Positions 31,173 to 39,339 of a stretch of 64,000 nucleotides of DNA are shown piece by piece. The notes beneath the pieces are model-generated. The model saw only the letters and a program-made list of their open reading frames with translations, was not told the origin of the DNA and did no database searches. The DNA lies in NCBI GenBank assembly GCA_038230415.1, contig JBBRNH010000015.1, positions 12,155-76,154 on the forward strand. The letters run 5' to 3'. A program made the translations under genes and the position numbers. This DNA is from JBBRNH01 sp038230415. Its GTDB lineage: Bacteria > Bacteroidota > Bacteroidia > Cytophagales > Spirosomataceae. The stretch's first letter is position 1, and each line of letters begins with the position of its first letter.

Positions 31173-32534
31173 TTACCGTTGGGCCGAAGCCCGGTTGCAT
31201 TTCTCGCCAATAATCTTGTAGGATTGCACATAACCGAGTTCACCGGCGCGGCTCAGGTCACCGCAGCCCGCCTGTTCGTCGCCGGTATCATACCGAATCA
31301 CCCCGCGCAGGTAATAAGCTCCGGCGTGGCGCGGATTTAGTTTCACGGTGCTGTTGCAGTCAATGATAGCCCCTTTCTGATCGCCGAGCGACGACCGGAT
31401 GGTACTGCGGATGAAGTAGGATTCAGCATTGGTCGGGCTGAGTTCGATGGCCCGGTTCAGGTCTTGCAGGGCCGCTTTTCCATCACCCGACGAATTTTTG
31501 AGCATTCCGCGCAGCAAAAACGCATCCGAGCGGTCTTCGGGCAGTTCGGTAATCCGGTAGCGATCCTGCATCACCGAACTGAGCAACGGCAACAGGTTTT
31601 GGGTGATAAAATCGCTGTAATATGATTTGCTTGAGCCGGTCAGGGTACCCATCTCGATTGACTTATCAATGTCTGAAACGGCCTGACGCTGACTACCCAA
31701 CCGGCTCCGGCAGAAGCCCCGGCTGAAAAACGCTTTGTAATTAGACGGATCGAGTTGAATGGTCTTGTCGAAGTCAGCCAATGAGCCTTCATAGTCGGCG
31801 AGACGGGTTCTCACTAAGCCGCGTTTGTAGAACATATCGGGGTCGGTGGGGCTGATTTCGATGGCCCGGCCAAAATCAGCGAGTGCGCCTTTGTGGTCGT
31901 CCATGCGGAAACGGGCGTATCCCCGGCCCGCCAGTGCCGCTGATCTGTTGGGTGATTTTTCGAGGGCAGCCGTAAAATCCACTAAGGCACCCTTAAAGTC
32001 GGCGAGTTGGGTTTTGCAGTTCCCCCGCGCTGTCAGGATGTTTACGTCGGTTGGCGAGAGGGCAATGGCTTTATTGAAATCGTTCAGGGCCGAGGTGTAA
32101 TAATTAACCTGCGCCCGGCCCAAACCCCGGTAATAATACAGCAGTGCGTCGTTGGGGTTAATTTCGATGGCGCGGTTGAAATCCTGCATGGCCCCCCTGA
32201 AATCATCGAGTTTGGTGCGGTTCATGCCCCGATAGAGGTACGAATTGGCATCCTGCGGGTTGAGTTCGATAGACTGGTCAAGGTCAAGAATCGCCCCCTG
32301 CAAGTCGTTCAGACTAATTTTTGCCAACGCCCGGTTGTAATAGCTGGGCGCATTTTCGGGATTCAGGATGATGGCCGTTGTGAAGGCCTGCAACGCGCCG
32401 GCGTAGTCTTTGGCGTTGCTTTTCTGAATGCCTTCATTAAAATAATCTGCCGCTGAGAGAGTGGCCTGACCAAAAGTTACAACGGGCGACAGGCAACTGA
32501 TTAGAAAACCGGCAAAAAGTAGTTGTTTAAGCAT
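31173..32534 (-). CDS. Secreted tetratricopeptide-repeat protein
   Basis: From the ATG at 32532-32534 (MLKQLLFAGFLISCLSPVVTFGQ, a signal peptide) the product is 453 residues. It consists almost entirely of 34-residue TPR units, about eleven, with the consensus A-x-x-x-Y-x-N/R-A-L...L-D-x-x-G-A-x-x-D-x-x-x-A-I-x-x-x-P (for example GAILDLDQSIELNPQDANSYLYRG and GALADFGRAIEISPTDPDMFYKRG). One unit is disrupted at about 270-330 (KSYYSDFITQNLLPLLSSVM). Such solenoids bind partner proteins in the periplasm or at the surface. The earlier ATG at 32642 is rejected because it would hide the signal peptide. Confidence 0.85.
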   Translation of the reverse strand: MLKQLLFAGFLISCLSPVVTFGQATLSAADYFNEGIQKSNAKDYAGALQAFTTAIILNPENAPSYYNRALAKISLNDLQGAILDLDQSIELNPQDANSYLYRGMNRTKLDDFRGAMQDFNRAIEINPNDALLYYYRGLGRAQVNYYTSALNDFNKAIALSPTDVNILTARGNCKTQLADFKGALVDFTAALEKSPNRSAALAGRGYARFRMDDHKGALADFGRAIEISPTDPDMFYKRGLVRTRLADYEGSLADFDKTIQLDPSNYKAFFSRGFCRSRLGSQRQAVSDIDKSIEMGTLTGSSKSYYSDFITQNLLPLLSSVMQDRYRITELPEDRSDAFLLRGMLKNSSGDGKAALQDLNRAIELSPTNAESYFIRSTIRSSLGDQKGAIIDCNSTVKLNPRHAGAYYLRGVIRYDTGDEQAGCGDLSRAGELGYVQSYKIIGEKCNRASAQR

Positions 32535-32670
32535 ATAAAGTTTATGTAGTGAGTTAAAACATGAAAATATTGGAGTAAAATTATACCGAAATGATTGAGT
32601 GAGCAACAAAAGGGTTGTGAAAAAATTGTTACCAATCACCAAATTGCGTTTCCCGTCTTTAAGCCATTAT

Positions 32671-34215
32671 TTACGGCTTGGTTAGCGGTTCGGTAATCAC
32701 TGCGTCGGCTGCACGTCGGTAGCGGTTCAGCGTAGCCGCCGGGCCAATGGTCAGCAGTTCGCTCAGGCAGGCTGCTACGGCATCGGCAAAGCCGGGCAGG
32801 GCGGTGAGGTTGGCCTGCCACCGTTGCTCGTCGGCTAAAACGGCCAGCACCAACGCCCGCACCGAAGTATCATCGGTGGGATTCACGGCCCGCCAGCGAT
32901 CCTGAAAATAAGCCGCTTGTGCATCCCGAATCGGGTACGTAACCACGCCCGCTGCCGTCTCGATTTCGCCGAGGTATTGGCCGTTCTCAACCCCAACAAC
33001 CCGCATAAACCGCAGATAACCCGCCATCCCCAACGCCATCAGGGGCGGCACGGTGTTGAATTTTCGGTAGTAGCGTTGCAGGGTTTTCACGTTGCGAGAC
33101 TGCATCTTGGCCGTATGTTCAACGGTAATGTTCAGCAGCAGATGGTCGATGTGGGGGTTGAGCCAGCGTTCCAGCACGTCACCGGCAAAGGTGCCAATGG
33201 CGGCAGCGTCCATACCGGGCAAGTCCATGTCCGGCACCGTTGGCAGTACTTCATCCTGCATCAATTGCCGGATAAACGCGCTCATGGCCGGGTCCTGGTT
33301 GGCTTCATAGACGGTTTCAAAACCAAGCAGATACGCCATCGGTACCGTGAAGGTATGCACACCGTTAAGCAGCCGCAGTTTGCGTTCGCGGTAAAACGTA
33401 ATGTCTTCTTCGATAATCACGCCGGGGTCGGTCTGGGCAAAAGACAGAATGTTATGCACCCGTTCGTCGCCCTCGATGGCCCAGAGCCGGTACGGTTCGG
33501 CAACGGTCAGCAGCGCGTCGGTGTAGCCGAGCTGGGTTTGCAGAGCGGCCAGCGTATCGGCATCGGGTTTGCCCGGCACGATCCGGTCAACGAGGGAGTT
33601 ACAAAACCGGACGTGAAACTTGAGCCACTTCATAAACAGCCGCCCCAACTCGTTATATTTTGCCAGAGCCTCCACCATTTCGCGGAGTTTCAGGCCATTA
33701 TCGGTTACGAGTTCGGTGGGAATCACGATCAGGCCCTTATTGCGCGAGCCGCCTACATCTTTGAAGCGTTCGTAGAGAAAGGCGGTGAGCTTGGCCGGGA
33801 ACGATGCGGGTGGCGACTGAAAAATGCTCTCCTCAACATACGTCAATCCTACTTCGGTGGTGTTGGAGATAATAACCTGGAGGGCCGGATTCTTGGCAAC
33901 GTTCAGCACCTCGCGCCACTGCGTTTGCGCCGAAATCACCCGGCTGATGGCCGTGATAACGGTATTTTCCTGAACAGCCTGCCCGTTTTCGATGCCGCGC
34001 ACGGCAAGGGTATAGCGGCAGTTCTGGGCGGAAAACGCATCTGTATCACCGCCGGTTGATTTCACCACCACGATTGTCCCGTTGAAAATGCCCTGTTTGT
34101 TGGCTTTGTCAATAAAATAGTCGGGCAGGCCGCGTAGCAGCACACCCGTACCGAATTGTAGTACGCGCTCCGGCAACTCGGCAGCAGGGTAAAGAGCGTC
34201 AGAAAGTTGGGGCAT
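32671..34215 (-). CDS. uxaB: Tagaturonate reductase
   Basis: UxaB (altronate oxidoreductase) reduces tagaturonate to altronate with NADH in galacturonate breakdown. The 514-residue product follows the mannitol-dehydrogenase-family plan: an N-terminal Rossmann part (RVLQFGTGVLLRGLPDYFIDKANKQGIFNGTIVVVKST), the NTTEVGLTY segment, FCNSLVDRIVPGKPD with the conserved N-S-L-V-D-R-I-V-P motif, and the C-terminal domain with the KLRLLNGVHTFTVPMAYLLG motif (K-x-x-x-L-N-x-x-H). The transporter gene at 34219-35580 ends 3 nt upstream, so the two form a catabolic unit. Confidence 0.88.
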   Translation of the reverse strand: MPQLSDALYPAAELPERVLQFGTGVLLRGLPDYFIDKANKQGIFNGTIVVVKSTGGDTDAFSAQNCRYTLAVRGIENGQAVQENTVITAISRVISAQTQWREVLNVAKNPALQVIISNTTEVGLTYVEESIFQSPPASFPAKLTAFLYERFKDVGGSRNKGLIVIPTELVTDNGLKLREMVEALAKYNELGRLFMKWLKFHVRFCNSLVDRIVPGKPDADTLAALQTQLGYTDALLTVAEPYRLWAIEGDERVHNILSFAQTDPGVIIEEDITFYRERKLRLLNGVHTFTVPMAYLLGFETVYEANQDPAMSAFIRQLMQDEVLPTVPDMDLPGMDAAAIGTFAGDVLERWLNPHIDHLLLNITVEHTAKMQSRNVKTLQRYYRKFNTVPPLMALGMAGYLRFMRVVGVENGQYLGEIETAAGVVTYPIRDAQAAYFQDRWRAVNPTDDTSVRALVLAVLADEQRWQANLTALPGFADAVAACLSELLTIGPAATLNRYRRAADAVITEPLTKP

Positions 34216-34218
34216 TGT

Positions 34219-35580
34219 TTATAGGGTATTTTGCAAAAGTAAGTTTTTTGGGCGCAGTTCGTCCATACTGACCGGCTCTAAACGCGGTAAAATCAGGTGA
34301 ATCAGACCAAATGCCAGCAGGTACGCGCCACTGGCTCCGGCAAACAGGGGAAGATACCCAAATTGATTGATTAAATCGCCCGAAAACCGCGCCAGCAGCA
34401 GCCCGCCCACCGCGCCCGCCATGCCGCCAATGCCCATCACCGACCCCACCGCGCTCTTGGGAAATAAATCAGAGGCAAACGTGTACATATTGGCCGACCA
34501 GCCCTGATGCGCGGCTGTGGCTAAGGCAATCAGCCCGATGGCAACGGCCAGACTGTGAGTCTGGGCGGCAAAAAAGATGGGTACTACACACAACGCGCAA
34601 AGCAACAGCGTGGTTTTGCGGGCGCGGTTGGCCGGCCAGCCGCGCTGCATAAACCGGGTGGTGAGCCAGCCGAAAAAGATACTGCCCGCATCGGAGACGA
34701 TATAAATAATCAGGAACGGAATCCCGAAACTGTTGAGGTCAAGTTTTTGGTCGAGCGCGTCGTTCGACTGAAAAAAATCCGGGAGCCAGGCCATATAAAA
34801 CCACCAGATCGGATCGGCCAGAAACTTACCGACGGCAAAGGCCCACGTTTGCTTGAAACTCAGCAGTTGCAACCACGACACGCGCCCGGCGGGTTCGGTG
34901 GCTTTATCCCGCTGAATATAAGCCAGTTCGGCGGGTGAGAGGTGCCGGTTGCGCTGCGGGCGGGTGTAGGTACGGTGCCACAGCAGCAGCAGCACAAAAC
35001 CGAGCAACCCCGTTACCAGAAATGAACTCCGCCAGCCGACGTGCAGAATCAGAAACGGCACGGTTAAGGCAGTCAGGATGATCCCGATATTCGTACCGGC
35101 GTTGAAAACCCCGGTTGCAAACGAGCGTTCCCGGCGCGGAAACCACTCCGATACCGCTTTCATAGCCGCCGGAAAATTGGCCGCTTCGCCCATGCCGAGC
35201 AACGCCCGCAGCCAGCTTAATTGCCCCAGTCCCTGCACAAACGTGGTCGCCACAGCCGCCAGGCTCCAAACCAGGATGCCCGCCGAAAACCCGCGCCGAA
35301 TGCCGATACGGTCAATAAACCAGCCGATGAGCAAAAATCCGATGGCGTAGGCAAACTTAAAGGCGGAGTCAACCTTGCTGTATTCAACCCGGAATCGGTC
35401 AACCCTATCGGGCGTGAGCGCGTCGGCGGGGTTCAGGCCCAGCATTTCTTTCCGAAACAGATCGTCGGTCATCGTGAATGACAGCACCTGCCGATCCATG
35501 TAGTTTATGGTGGTTGCCACAAACAGCAGCGCAACGATGCGCCAGCGAAAATTGCCGGGTGGGGCGGGGGAGGAGGTCAT
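34219..35580 (-). CDS. exuT: MFS hexuronate-type transporter
   Basis: The 453-residue protein is a 12-helix major facilitator of the anion:cation symporter group that includes ExuT. Landmarks: RWRIVALLFVATTINYMDRQVLSF, the MFS loop motif GWFIDRIGIRRGFSAGI, LLGMGEAANFPAAMKAVSEWFPRRERSFATGVFNAGTNIGIIL, and WSANMYTFASDLFPKSAVGSVMGIGGMAG. Together with the tagaturonate reductase 3 nt downstream it probably imports galacturonate or glucuronate. Substrate is inferred from context. The gene is 90 bp from the displaced tRNA-Leu fragment that marks the left end of the island. Confidence 0.8.
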   Translation of the reverse strand: MTSSPAPPGNFRWRIVALLFVATTINYMDRQVLSFTMTDDLFRKEMLGLNPADALTPDRVDRFRVEYSKVDSAFKFAYAIGFLLIGWFIDRIGIRRGFSAGILVWSLAAVATTFVQGLGQLSWLRALLGMGEAANFPAAMKAVSEWFPRRERSFATGVFNAGTNIGIILTALTVPFLILHVGWRSSFLVTGLLGFVLLLLWHRTYTRPQRNRHLSPAELAYIQRDKATEPAGRVSWLQLLSFKQTWAFAVGKFLADPIWWFYMAWLPDFFQSNDALDQKLDLNSFGIPFLIIYIVSDAGSIFFGWLTTRFMQRGWPANRARKTTLLLCALCVVPIFFAAQTHSLAVAIGLIALATAAHQGWSANMYTFASDLFPKSAVGSVMGIGGMAGAVGGLLLARFSGDLINQFGYLPLFAGASGAYLLAFGLIHLILPRLEPVSMDELRPKNLLLQNTL

Positions 35581-35635
35581 GCCGAAGCGGGTTCGTTTGG
35601 GCGTAAAAGCGGGCCGGGCCGGGTTTTTACCCCAT

Positions 35636-35670
35636 AAAAAAAGCCGCCAACCGATAACGATTGGCGGCTT
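35636..35670 (-). terminator. Stranded original terminator of tRNA-Leu
   Basis: AAGCCGCCAA (35641-35650) pairs with TTGGCGGCTT (35661-35670); on the minus strand the stem runs into T7 (35642-35636). It directly follows the 3' fragment of tRNA-Leu at 35670-35691, which is where the terminator of the uninterrupted tRNA gene would have been. Confidence 0.75.
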
Positions 35671-35691
35671 GTGCCGAAGGCAAGACTCGAA
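35670..35691 (-). other. Island attachment site, left (displaced 3' end of tRNA-Leu)
   Basis: This 22-bp sequence repeats 44330-44351 in the same orientation with one difference (position 35682 A versus G). On the minus strand it encodes the T-arm loop, the 3' acceptor strand CTTCGGC and the discriminator base of tRNA-Leu. Homology ends sharply at 35692. It is the far boundary of the element inserted at the tRNA. Confidence 0.85.
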
Positions 35692-35809
35692 ATAGGTGAA
35701 TGGAGTAGGTAGAGAATTTAATAAAAATCACTGTATATCAGGCGTTTACACGATAATTTATGTAGCTAAAAGTTGAATAAGATTAAAAGACGTTAAAAGA
35801 AATTAAGTA

Positions 35810-35835
35810 ATTCCGTCCCCCAATCCGTCCCCCGG
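35810..35835 (+). repeat. Terminal 26-bp direct repeat, left copy
   Basis: This is identical to 44250-44275 and contains the word CCGTCCCCC twice, 12 nt apart (CCGTCCCCCAATCCGTCCCC). It lies 14 nt before the -7 element of the integrase promoter, in the place of a -33 box. Likely role: arm-type binding site for the recombinase, allowing autoregulation. Confidence 0.7.
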
Positions 35836-35848
35836 TTAAATTTAGTAC

Positions 35849-35856
35849 TATATTTG
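35849..35856 (+). promoter_or_regulatory. Candidate integrase promoter -7 element
   Basis: TATATTTG fits TAnnTTTG, 42 nt before the integrase ATG. No TTG lies at the -33 distance; the 26-bp terminal repeat occupies that region. Confidence 0.4.
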
Positions 35857-35897
35857 TGGTGTGTTCAAGACAAATAGTAATAATACAAATAAATACA

Positions 35898-37256
35898 ATG
35901 GCAAGAAAAGTAGATTCTCCTATCTCATTTGTCCTTCGTGACCCCTCTGCAAAGGCCGCTACTCCCATTGTTGGAATCGTTCGGTTTAACAACGAACGGG
36001 TTAAAGTAGCAACGGGCCTAAAGGTCATTCCGGCTCATTGGAACGGTGCCAGATACCGCGTTAAGCCCAAAGTTGAAATACTCGACAAAGACCAAATTAA
36101 CGGCTACCTCGAACGGTTAGAAAAGGCCGTAGGAGCCATTATGTCAGACCTGAAAACGGGCCTTATCACACTGACAAAAGACACCGTTAAGAGCCGTATA
36201 GATGCTTACCTAAACCCGGTTGCAGAAGTTGAGAAGCCCAAAACGTTGCTGGCTTTTGTCCGGTGGTACATCGAAACTTGCCCTAATCGGTTGGTACGTG
36301 GCTCAAAGGCCCGTGCTGGCCGCTTCATATCGCCCGATACCATCAGACGCTACAAAACGACGTTAAACGGCTTAGAAGCCTTTGCTAAGACCTACCCCCG
36401 TACCCTCGACTTTGAAAACATTGATGCCGGGTTTTACAAGGCGTTTACGGCGTGGCTCATCACCAAAAACTACGCGACCAACAACGTAAGTAAATACATT
36501 GAGAACGTGAAAGGCTTTATGAGTGCTGCCGTTGATGAGGAATTTACTACCAACATGGCATTTAGAAAGTTCGCTAATTTGCGGGAAGATGCTGAAAATA
36601 TTTACCTCACTGAAACGGAGTTAGAACGTATCTATAACCTTGATTTGAGCCAAAGGCCGCAAGGGATAAGAGAGGTTAGAGACCTGTTTATTTTTGCCGC
36701 TTGGACGGGTTTACGCTTCTCTGACTTCTCGACTCTGCAACCGGAACACATCAAAACCGATGAGGACGGAAACCCTTATCTTGATTTACGCCAACGCAAA
36801 ACGGGTGGCCGTGTTGAGGTTCCAATAGTGCATGAATCGGTTATTGCCATTCTCGATAAATACGCTTATCGTTTACCTGCCGGGTTGAGTAATCAACGCA
36901 CAAACGACCATTTGAAAGAGATTTGCCAGTTGGCAGAAATCAACGAACGGATATTAAAACACGTGACTAAAGGCGGTAAAACGGTAGTTAAAACTACTGA
37001 CGGTTATAGCCATTCGCTAACAAGCGGGGTAGAAAAATGGCAGTTGGTAACTACGCATACGGCTCGGCGTTCGTTCGCTACCAATATGTTTAAACGGGGG
37101 ATGCCGACCATTATGATAATGAGACTAACAGGCCACAAAAAGGAAACGGAATTTTTGAAATACATCAAAGTAAGTGATTCCGAAATGCGTGGTTTAATGC
37201 GTAAGTACCTCGGACAACGGCCCGCCCCGGTGTCTGTTTTGCGTAAAGTGGCCTGA
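35898..37256 (+). CDS. Tyrosine recombinase (phage-type integrase)
   Basis: From the ATG at 35898 the product is 452 residues: an arm-binding N-terminal domain, a core-binding SAM-like domain (about 115-215; LAFVRWYIETCPNRLV...), and the catalytic domain. Catalytic residues are visible: Arg in AAWTGLRFSDFSTLQ (about 272), H-x-x-R in HTARRSFATNM (about 387-390) and the nucleophile Tyr in FLKYIKVSD (about 421), preceded by LTGHKKETE. This is the Bacteroidota 'phage integrase SAM-like' type. It would integrate the island at the tRNA-Leu core site. The longer in-frame start (GTG at 35856) falls on the promoter. Confidence 0.92.
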   Translation: MARKVDSPISFVLRDPSAKAATPIVGIVRFNNERVKVATGLKVIPAHWNGARYRVKPKVEILDKDQINGYLERLEKAVGAIMSDLKTGLITLTKDTVKSRIDAYLNPVAEVEKPKTLLAFVRWYIETCPNRLVRGSKARAGRFISPDTIRRYKTTLNGLEAFAKTYPRTLDFENIDAGFYKAFTAWLITKNYATNNVSKYIENVKGFMSAAVDEEFTTNMAFRKFANLREDAENIYLTETELERIYNLDLSQRPQGIREVRDLFIFAAWTGLRFSDFSTLQPEHIKTDEDGNPYLDLRQRKTGGRVEVPIVHESVIAILDKYAYRLPAGLSNQRTNDHLKEICQLAEINERILKHVTKGGKTVVKTTDGYSHSLTSGVEKWQLVTTHTARRSFATNMFKRGMPTIMIMRLTGHKKETEFLKYIKVSDSEMRGLMRKYLGQRPAPVSVLRKVA

Positions 37257-37283
37257 TTGGGTTCCTCCCCCGGTGGTGGTCTG

Positions 37284-37304
37284 CTGGCAGAGGTGGCCGG
37301 GTTG
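37284..37304 (+). repeat. Island repeat CTGGCAGAGGTGGCCGG, copy 1
   Basis: A 21-bp sequence after the integrase stop, identical to 40930-40950 and with one mismatch to 41022-41042. The same 15-bp core is at 44186-44200, and a 13-bp inverted copy is at 41122-41134. In the Rep gene it codes LLAEVAGL; here it is noncoding. Confidence 0.6.
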
Positions 37305-37344
37305 ATTGGTGAGTGAAAATGTGTGTTCAAAGGGTAAAAATTCT

Positions 37345-38268
37345 ATGATTCCTCCTCAATTACTTGCTTATAGTGAGCAACTTAGCCGTTTTGAACACCT
37401 TAGAGATTTGGCCTACGGCTCAAAATTTGGTCTGATAGAGCAAATAGCAGATAGCCCGGTTTACCGATTAGGTGAATATTTGCAAAGTACACCTGCCTAT
37501 CGGCTATATCAGGACTGGCAAAACACCCCCGCTTATCAGTTATCTCAACACGTGCAAAGTCTTCAAGCTGTTGGGTTGGCTGAAAGGGACACAGAATATC
37601 TTGAACTATTAGCCAAAACGATACAATGGGCTATTGAGTTGGGAGAAGAAATAGAGGAAAAAGCAAAAATAGTTAAACCTGTTTTAAAGGAGCATAGGGG
37701 GTTTATTCAGAAAGAATTTGGCCTTTTATACGATTCCGCTAAAAAGATAGCAGTAGAGTTATATCTTGGTTTCAGCGTAGAAGACATTCGTTTTCGTTTG
37801 CCCGAAGATATTGCCAAAGACATAATTCGGCTTGCGGCTGAACAGGAAAACGACCTAAAAAAAGCGGCCACTTTGGAGAGGGAAATCATTCAAATAGAGC
37901 AACACTCAAAACAATTAACCCTTAACATTCATCCCACGTCTAATTCACCTGCAATGGCCCCGGTTGGCAATCAGAGCCATCCCCAAAAAAAGAGTGTACA
38001 TAAGATATTAACCTTGTTTTTACTGTATGCTGAATCCTACAATGGAGACAACGGAAAAAAAGTAATGAGTAAGCAAGAATGTAGGGCGTTTGGTGAAGAA
38101 AATAATCTGAATGGAGATAAATTCTATCAAACGTACTGTAAAGGAAAAAACGGTAAAGTGAAAGTTAAAGAACTGAATGAGATAAGTTTTGAAGAACTAC
38201 TATTTCTACTTGAAGGCTACCCACTTGCCAGAAAACAAGCTGAAAGTCATAGAGTTAATAAAAGGTAG
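37345..38268 (+). CDS. Hypothetical island protein, helical, basic C-terminus
   Basis: From the ATG at 37345 (MIPPQLLAYS) the product is 307 residues. The N-terminal third has short repeats (YRLGEYLQSTPAYRLYQDWQNTPAYQLSQHVQS). A long helical or coiled-coil segment follows (EEIEEKAKIVKPVLKEHRG ... ENDLKKAATLEREIIQIEQ), then a Lys-rich C-terminal domain (KILTLFLLYAESYNGDNGKKVMSKQECRAFGEENNL, KFYQTYCKGKNGKVKVKELN) of a type seen in other Bacteroidota mobile-element proteins. No function is recognised. Its base composition is clearly more AT-rich than flanking chromosomal genes. Confidence 0.65.
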   Translation: MIPPQLLAYSEQLSRFEHLRDLAYGSKFGLIEQIADSPVYRLGEYLQSTPAYRLYQDWQNTPAYQLSQHVQSLQAVGLAERDTEYLELLAKTIQWAIELGEEIEEKAKIVKPVLKEHRGFIQKEFGLLYDSAKKIAVELYLGFSVEDIRFRLPEDIAKDIIRLAAEQENDLKKAATLEREIIQIEQHSKQLTLNIHPTSNSPAMAPVGNQSHPQKKSVHKILTLFLLYAESYNGDNGKKVMSKQECRAFGEENNLNGDKFYQTYCKGKNGKVKVKELNEISFEELLFLLEGYPLARKQAESHRVNKR

Positions 38269-38311
38269 CCCCAAAAGTAGCCTGATTAGTTAGGATACCT
38301 TTGGGGCTACC
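38264..38311 (+). terminator. 12-bp hairpin between the hypothetical gene and the excisionase-like gene
   Basis: GGTAGCCCCAAA (38264-38275) and TTTGGGGCTACC (38300-38311) are perfectly complementary. The 5' arm contains the stop of the preceding gene. There is no T-tail. The 3' arm overlaps TACCTTTG (38296-38303), a -7-like element that could drive the next gene, so it may be an operator as much as a terminator. Confidence 0.45.
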
Positions 38312-38346
38312 CGCGTGGTTTGCGGTCGAATTAAAATCAATTCGAT

Positions 38347-38643
38347 ATGCAAAACAGCATCATGCTTAACAACATGGACGCGCAAACTCTAATGAATGAG
38401 TTTGGAGAGGTAAAGGCCGCTTTAGCGGATATTCAAAAACGGATAGCCCCGCCCATTTCTACGGTATACTTGACCCGTGAGGAAACCGCCAACAGGCTTA
38501 AAGTTACTTTGCCTACCGTGTGGAGTTATACCAAAAAGGGGATATTGAAGTCCTACCGTATTGGCAACCAAGTACGGTACATTGAGAGTGAAGTAATGCA
38601 AGCCGCTAAAGCGACGGGTAAAACAGGGAACGGCCATGTATAA
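38347..38643 (+). CDS. Excisionase-like helix-turn-helix protein
   Basis: The 98-residue protein ends in an HTH_17/MerR-like DNA-binding domain: VYLTREETANRLKVTLPTVWSYTKKGILKSYRIGNQVRYIESEV (about residues 39-82), the usual form of excisionases and small transcription factors on Bacteroidota islands. The N-terminal 35 residues are a coiled-coil-like helix. It probably directs excision by binding att DNA together with the integrase, or regulates the Rep gene. Its last 8 bases overlap the next ORF. Internal ATGs at 38362 and 38374 are alternative starts. Confidence 0.82.
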   Translation: MQNSIMLNNMDAQTLMNEFGEVKAALADIQKRIAPPISTVYLTREETANRLKVTLPTVWSYTKKGILKSYRIGNQVRYIESEVMQAAKATGKTGNGHV

Positions 38644-39091
38644 CGACCCTGCAAACCACGTTCCCGTACCTCGGACGTTACGCCTAAAAGCGGGCCGTTT
38701 TGATGAAACTGCCAATACCCCCGCGCCGGTGGCCGCGCCCGGCCCGTTTACCTCAACCAATGAACCGCGCCGGGTGGTGCTGGCAGATGGTTGGTTTGAG
38801 AATCGGGTTAGCGTGATTCATGCCGCGTTAGACGATTGGGCAATCTTACAACATACCCAAGAATTAGGCGACGTGGCCGCGCTGTTAGGTAGCTTAGAAG
38901 CCTACCACATTAGCCCGTTTCCGGGTAGTGTTCGGGTGGCTATTGATGTGGTTGATTCGTGGGTATTGATGGCACGGGCAACCTGTTGGCGAATGATGGA
39001 TAAATCAATCGTTGCCATTGCAGATGTTTATTCGGTGGGTTCGTTGCTCGAATCGGCCTTATCACGAATAGAGCCGTTACGAAGTCAATGA
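38636..39091 (+). CDS. Hypothetical island protein, overlaps the HTH gene
   Basis: A 151-residue protein whose ATG lies 8 nt inside the end of the excisionase-like gene, so the two are probably translated together. The first 45 residues are Pro/Ala-rich and probably unstructured. The rest is a compact helical domain (FENRVSVIHAALDDWAILQHTQELGDVAALLGSLEAYHIS...). It has no known domain or signal peptide. A strong terminator follows 10 nt after its stop, closing the left gene block of the island. Confidence 0.6.
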   Translation: MYNDPANHVPVPRTLRLKAGRFDETANTPAPVAAPGPFTSTNEPRRVVLADGWFENRVSVIHAALDDWAILQHTQELGDVAALLGSLEAYHISPFPGSVRVAIDVVDSWVLMARATCWRMMDKSIVAIADVYSVGSLLESALSRIEPLRSQ

Positions 39092-39100
39092 GCCACAAAA

Positions 39101-39130
39101 AAGGCCGTAGTTAGTCCTACGGCCTTTCTA
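39101..39130 (+). terminator. Rho-independent terminator
   Basis: AAGGCCGTAG (39101-39110) and CTACGGCCTT (39117-39126) form a 10-bp stem with a 6-nt loop, followed by TCTAAAT. Confidence 0.65.
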
Positions 39131-39257
39131 AATCTTGTGTGTTCAAAACTTGCGTTGGCAAGAATGAGCCACAAAGGTAACGCCCCCGCCCAATCGGGCA
39201 ACCATTGGCAGAGCGGCCCCGGTGGTATGTCTCCCCGGCTTTGGCTACCGTCAGCAC

Positions 39258-39271
39258 GGCGTTTAAACGCC
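39258..39271. repeat. Perfect 14-bp palindrome upstream of the Rep-like gene
   Basis: GGCGTTTAAACGCC is self-complementary and is followed by a second CGTTTAAA. It lies about 70 nt before the GTG taken as start of the Rep-like gene. Candidate operator or replication/nicking origin. Confidence 0.45.
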
Positions 39272-39339
39272 GTTTAAATCCATCTCTGTTGGCCGTTCGT
39301 GACTTTTTCCTACTCCGCGTAGCTTTCCCCGTTTTTGTT

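Noticed and set aside
32917..34059. 380-codon plus-strand open frame
   Set aside because: Antisense to tagaturonate reductase; no protein-like domains.
35856..35897. Extended N-terminus of the integrase
   Set aside because: The extra codons overlap the TATATTTG promoter element, and the ATG at 35898 gives a normal start.
39205..39339. TTG-initiated N-terminal extension of the Rep-like protein
   Set aside because: The extension covers the palindrome region and precedes the strand (VDSVK) with which related proteins usually begin; kept only as an alternative.
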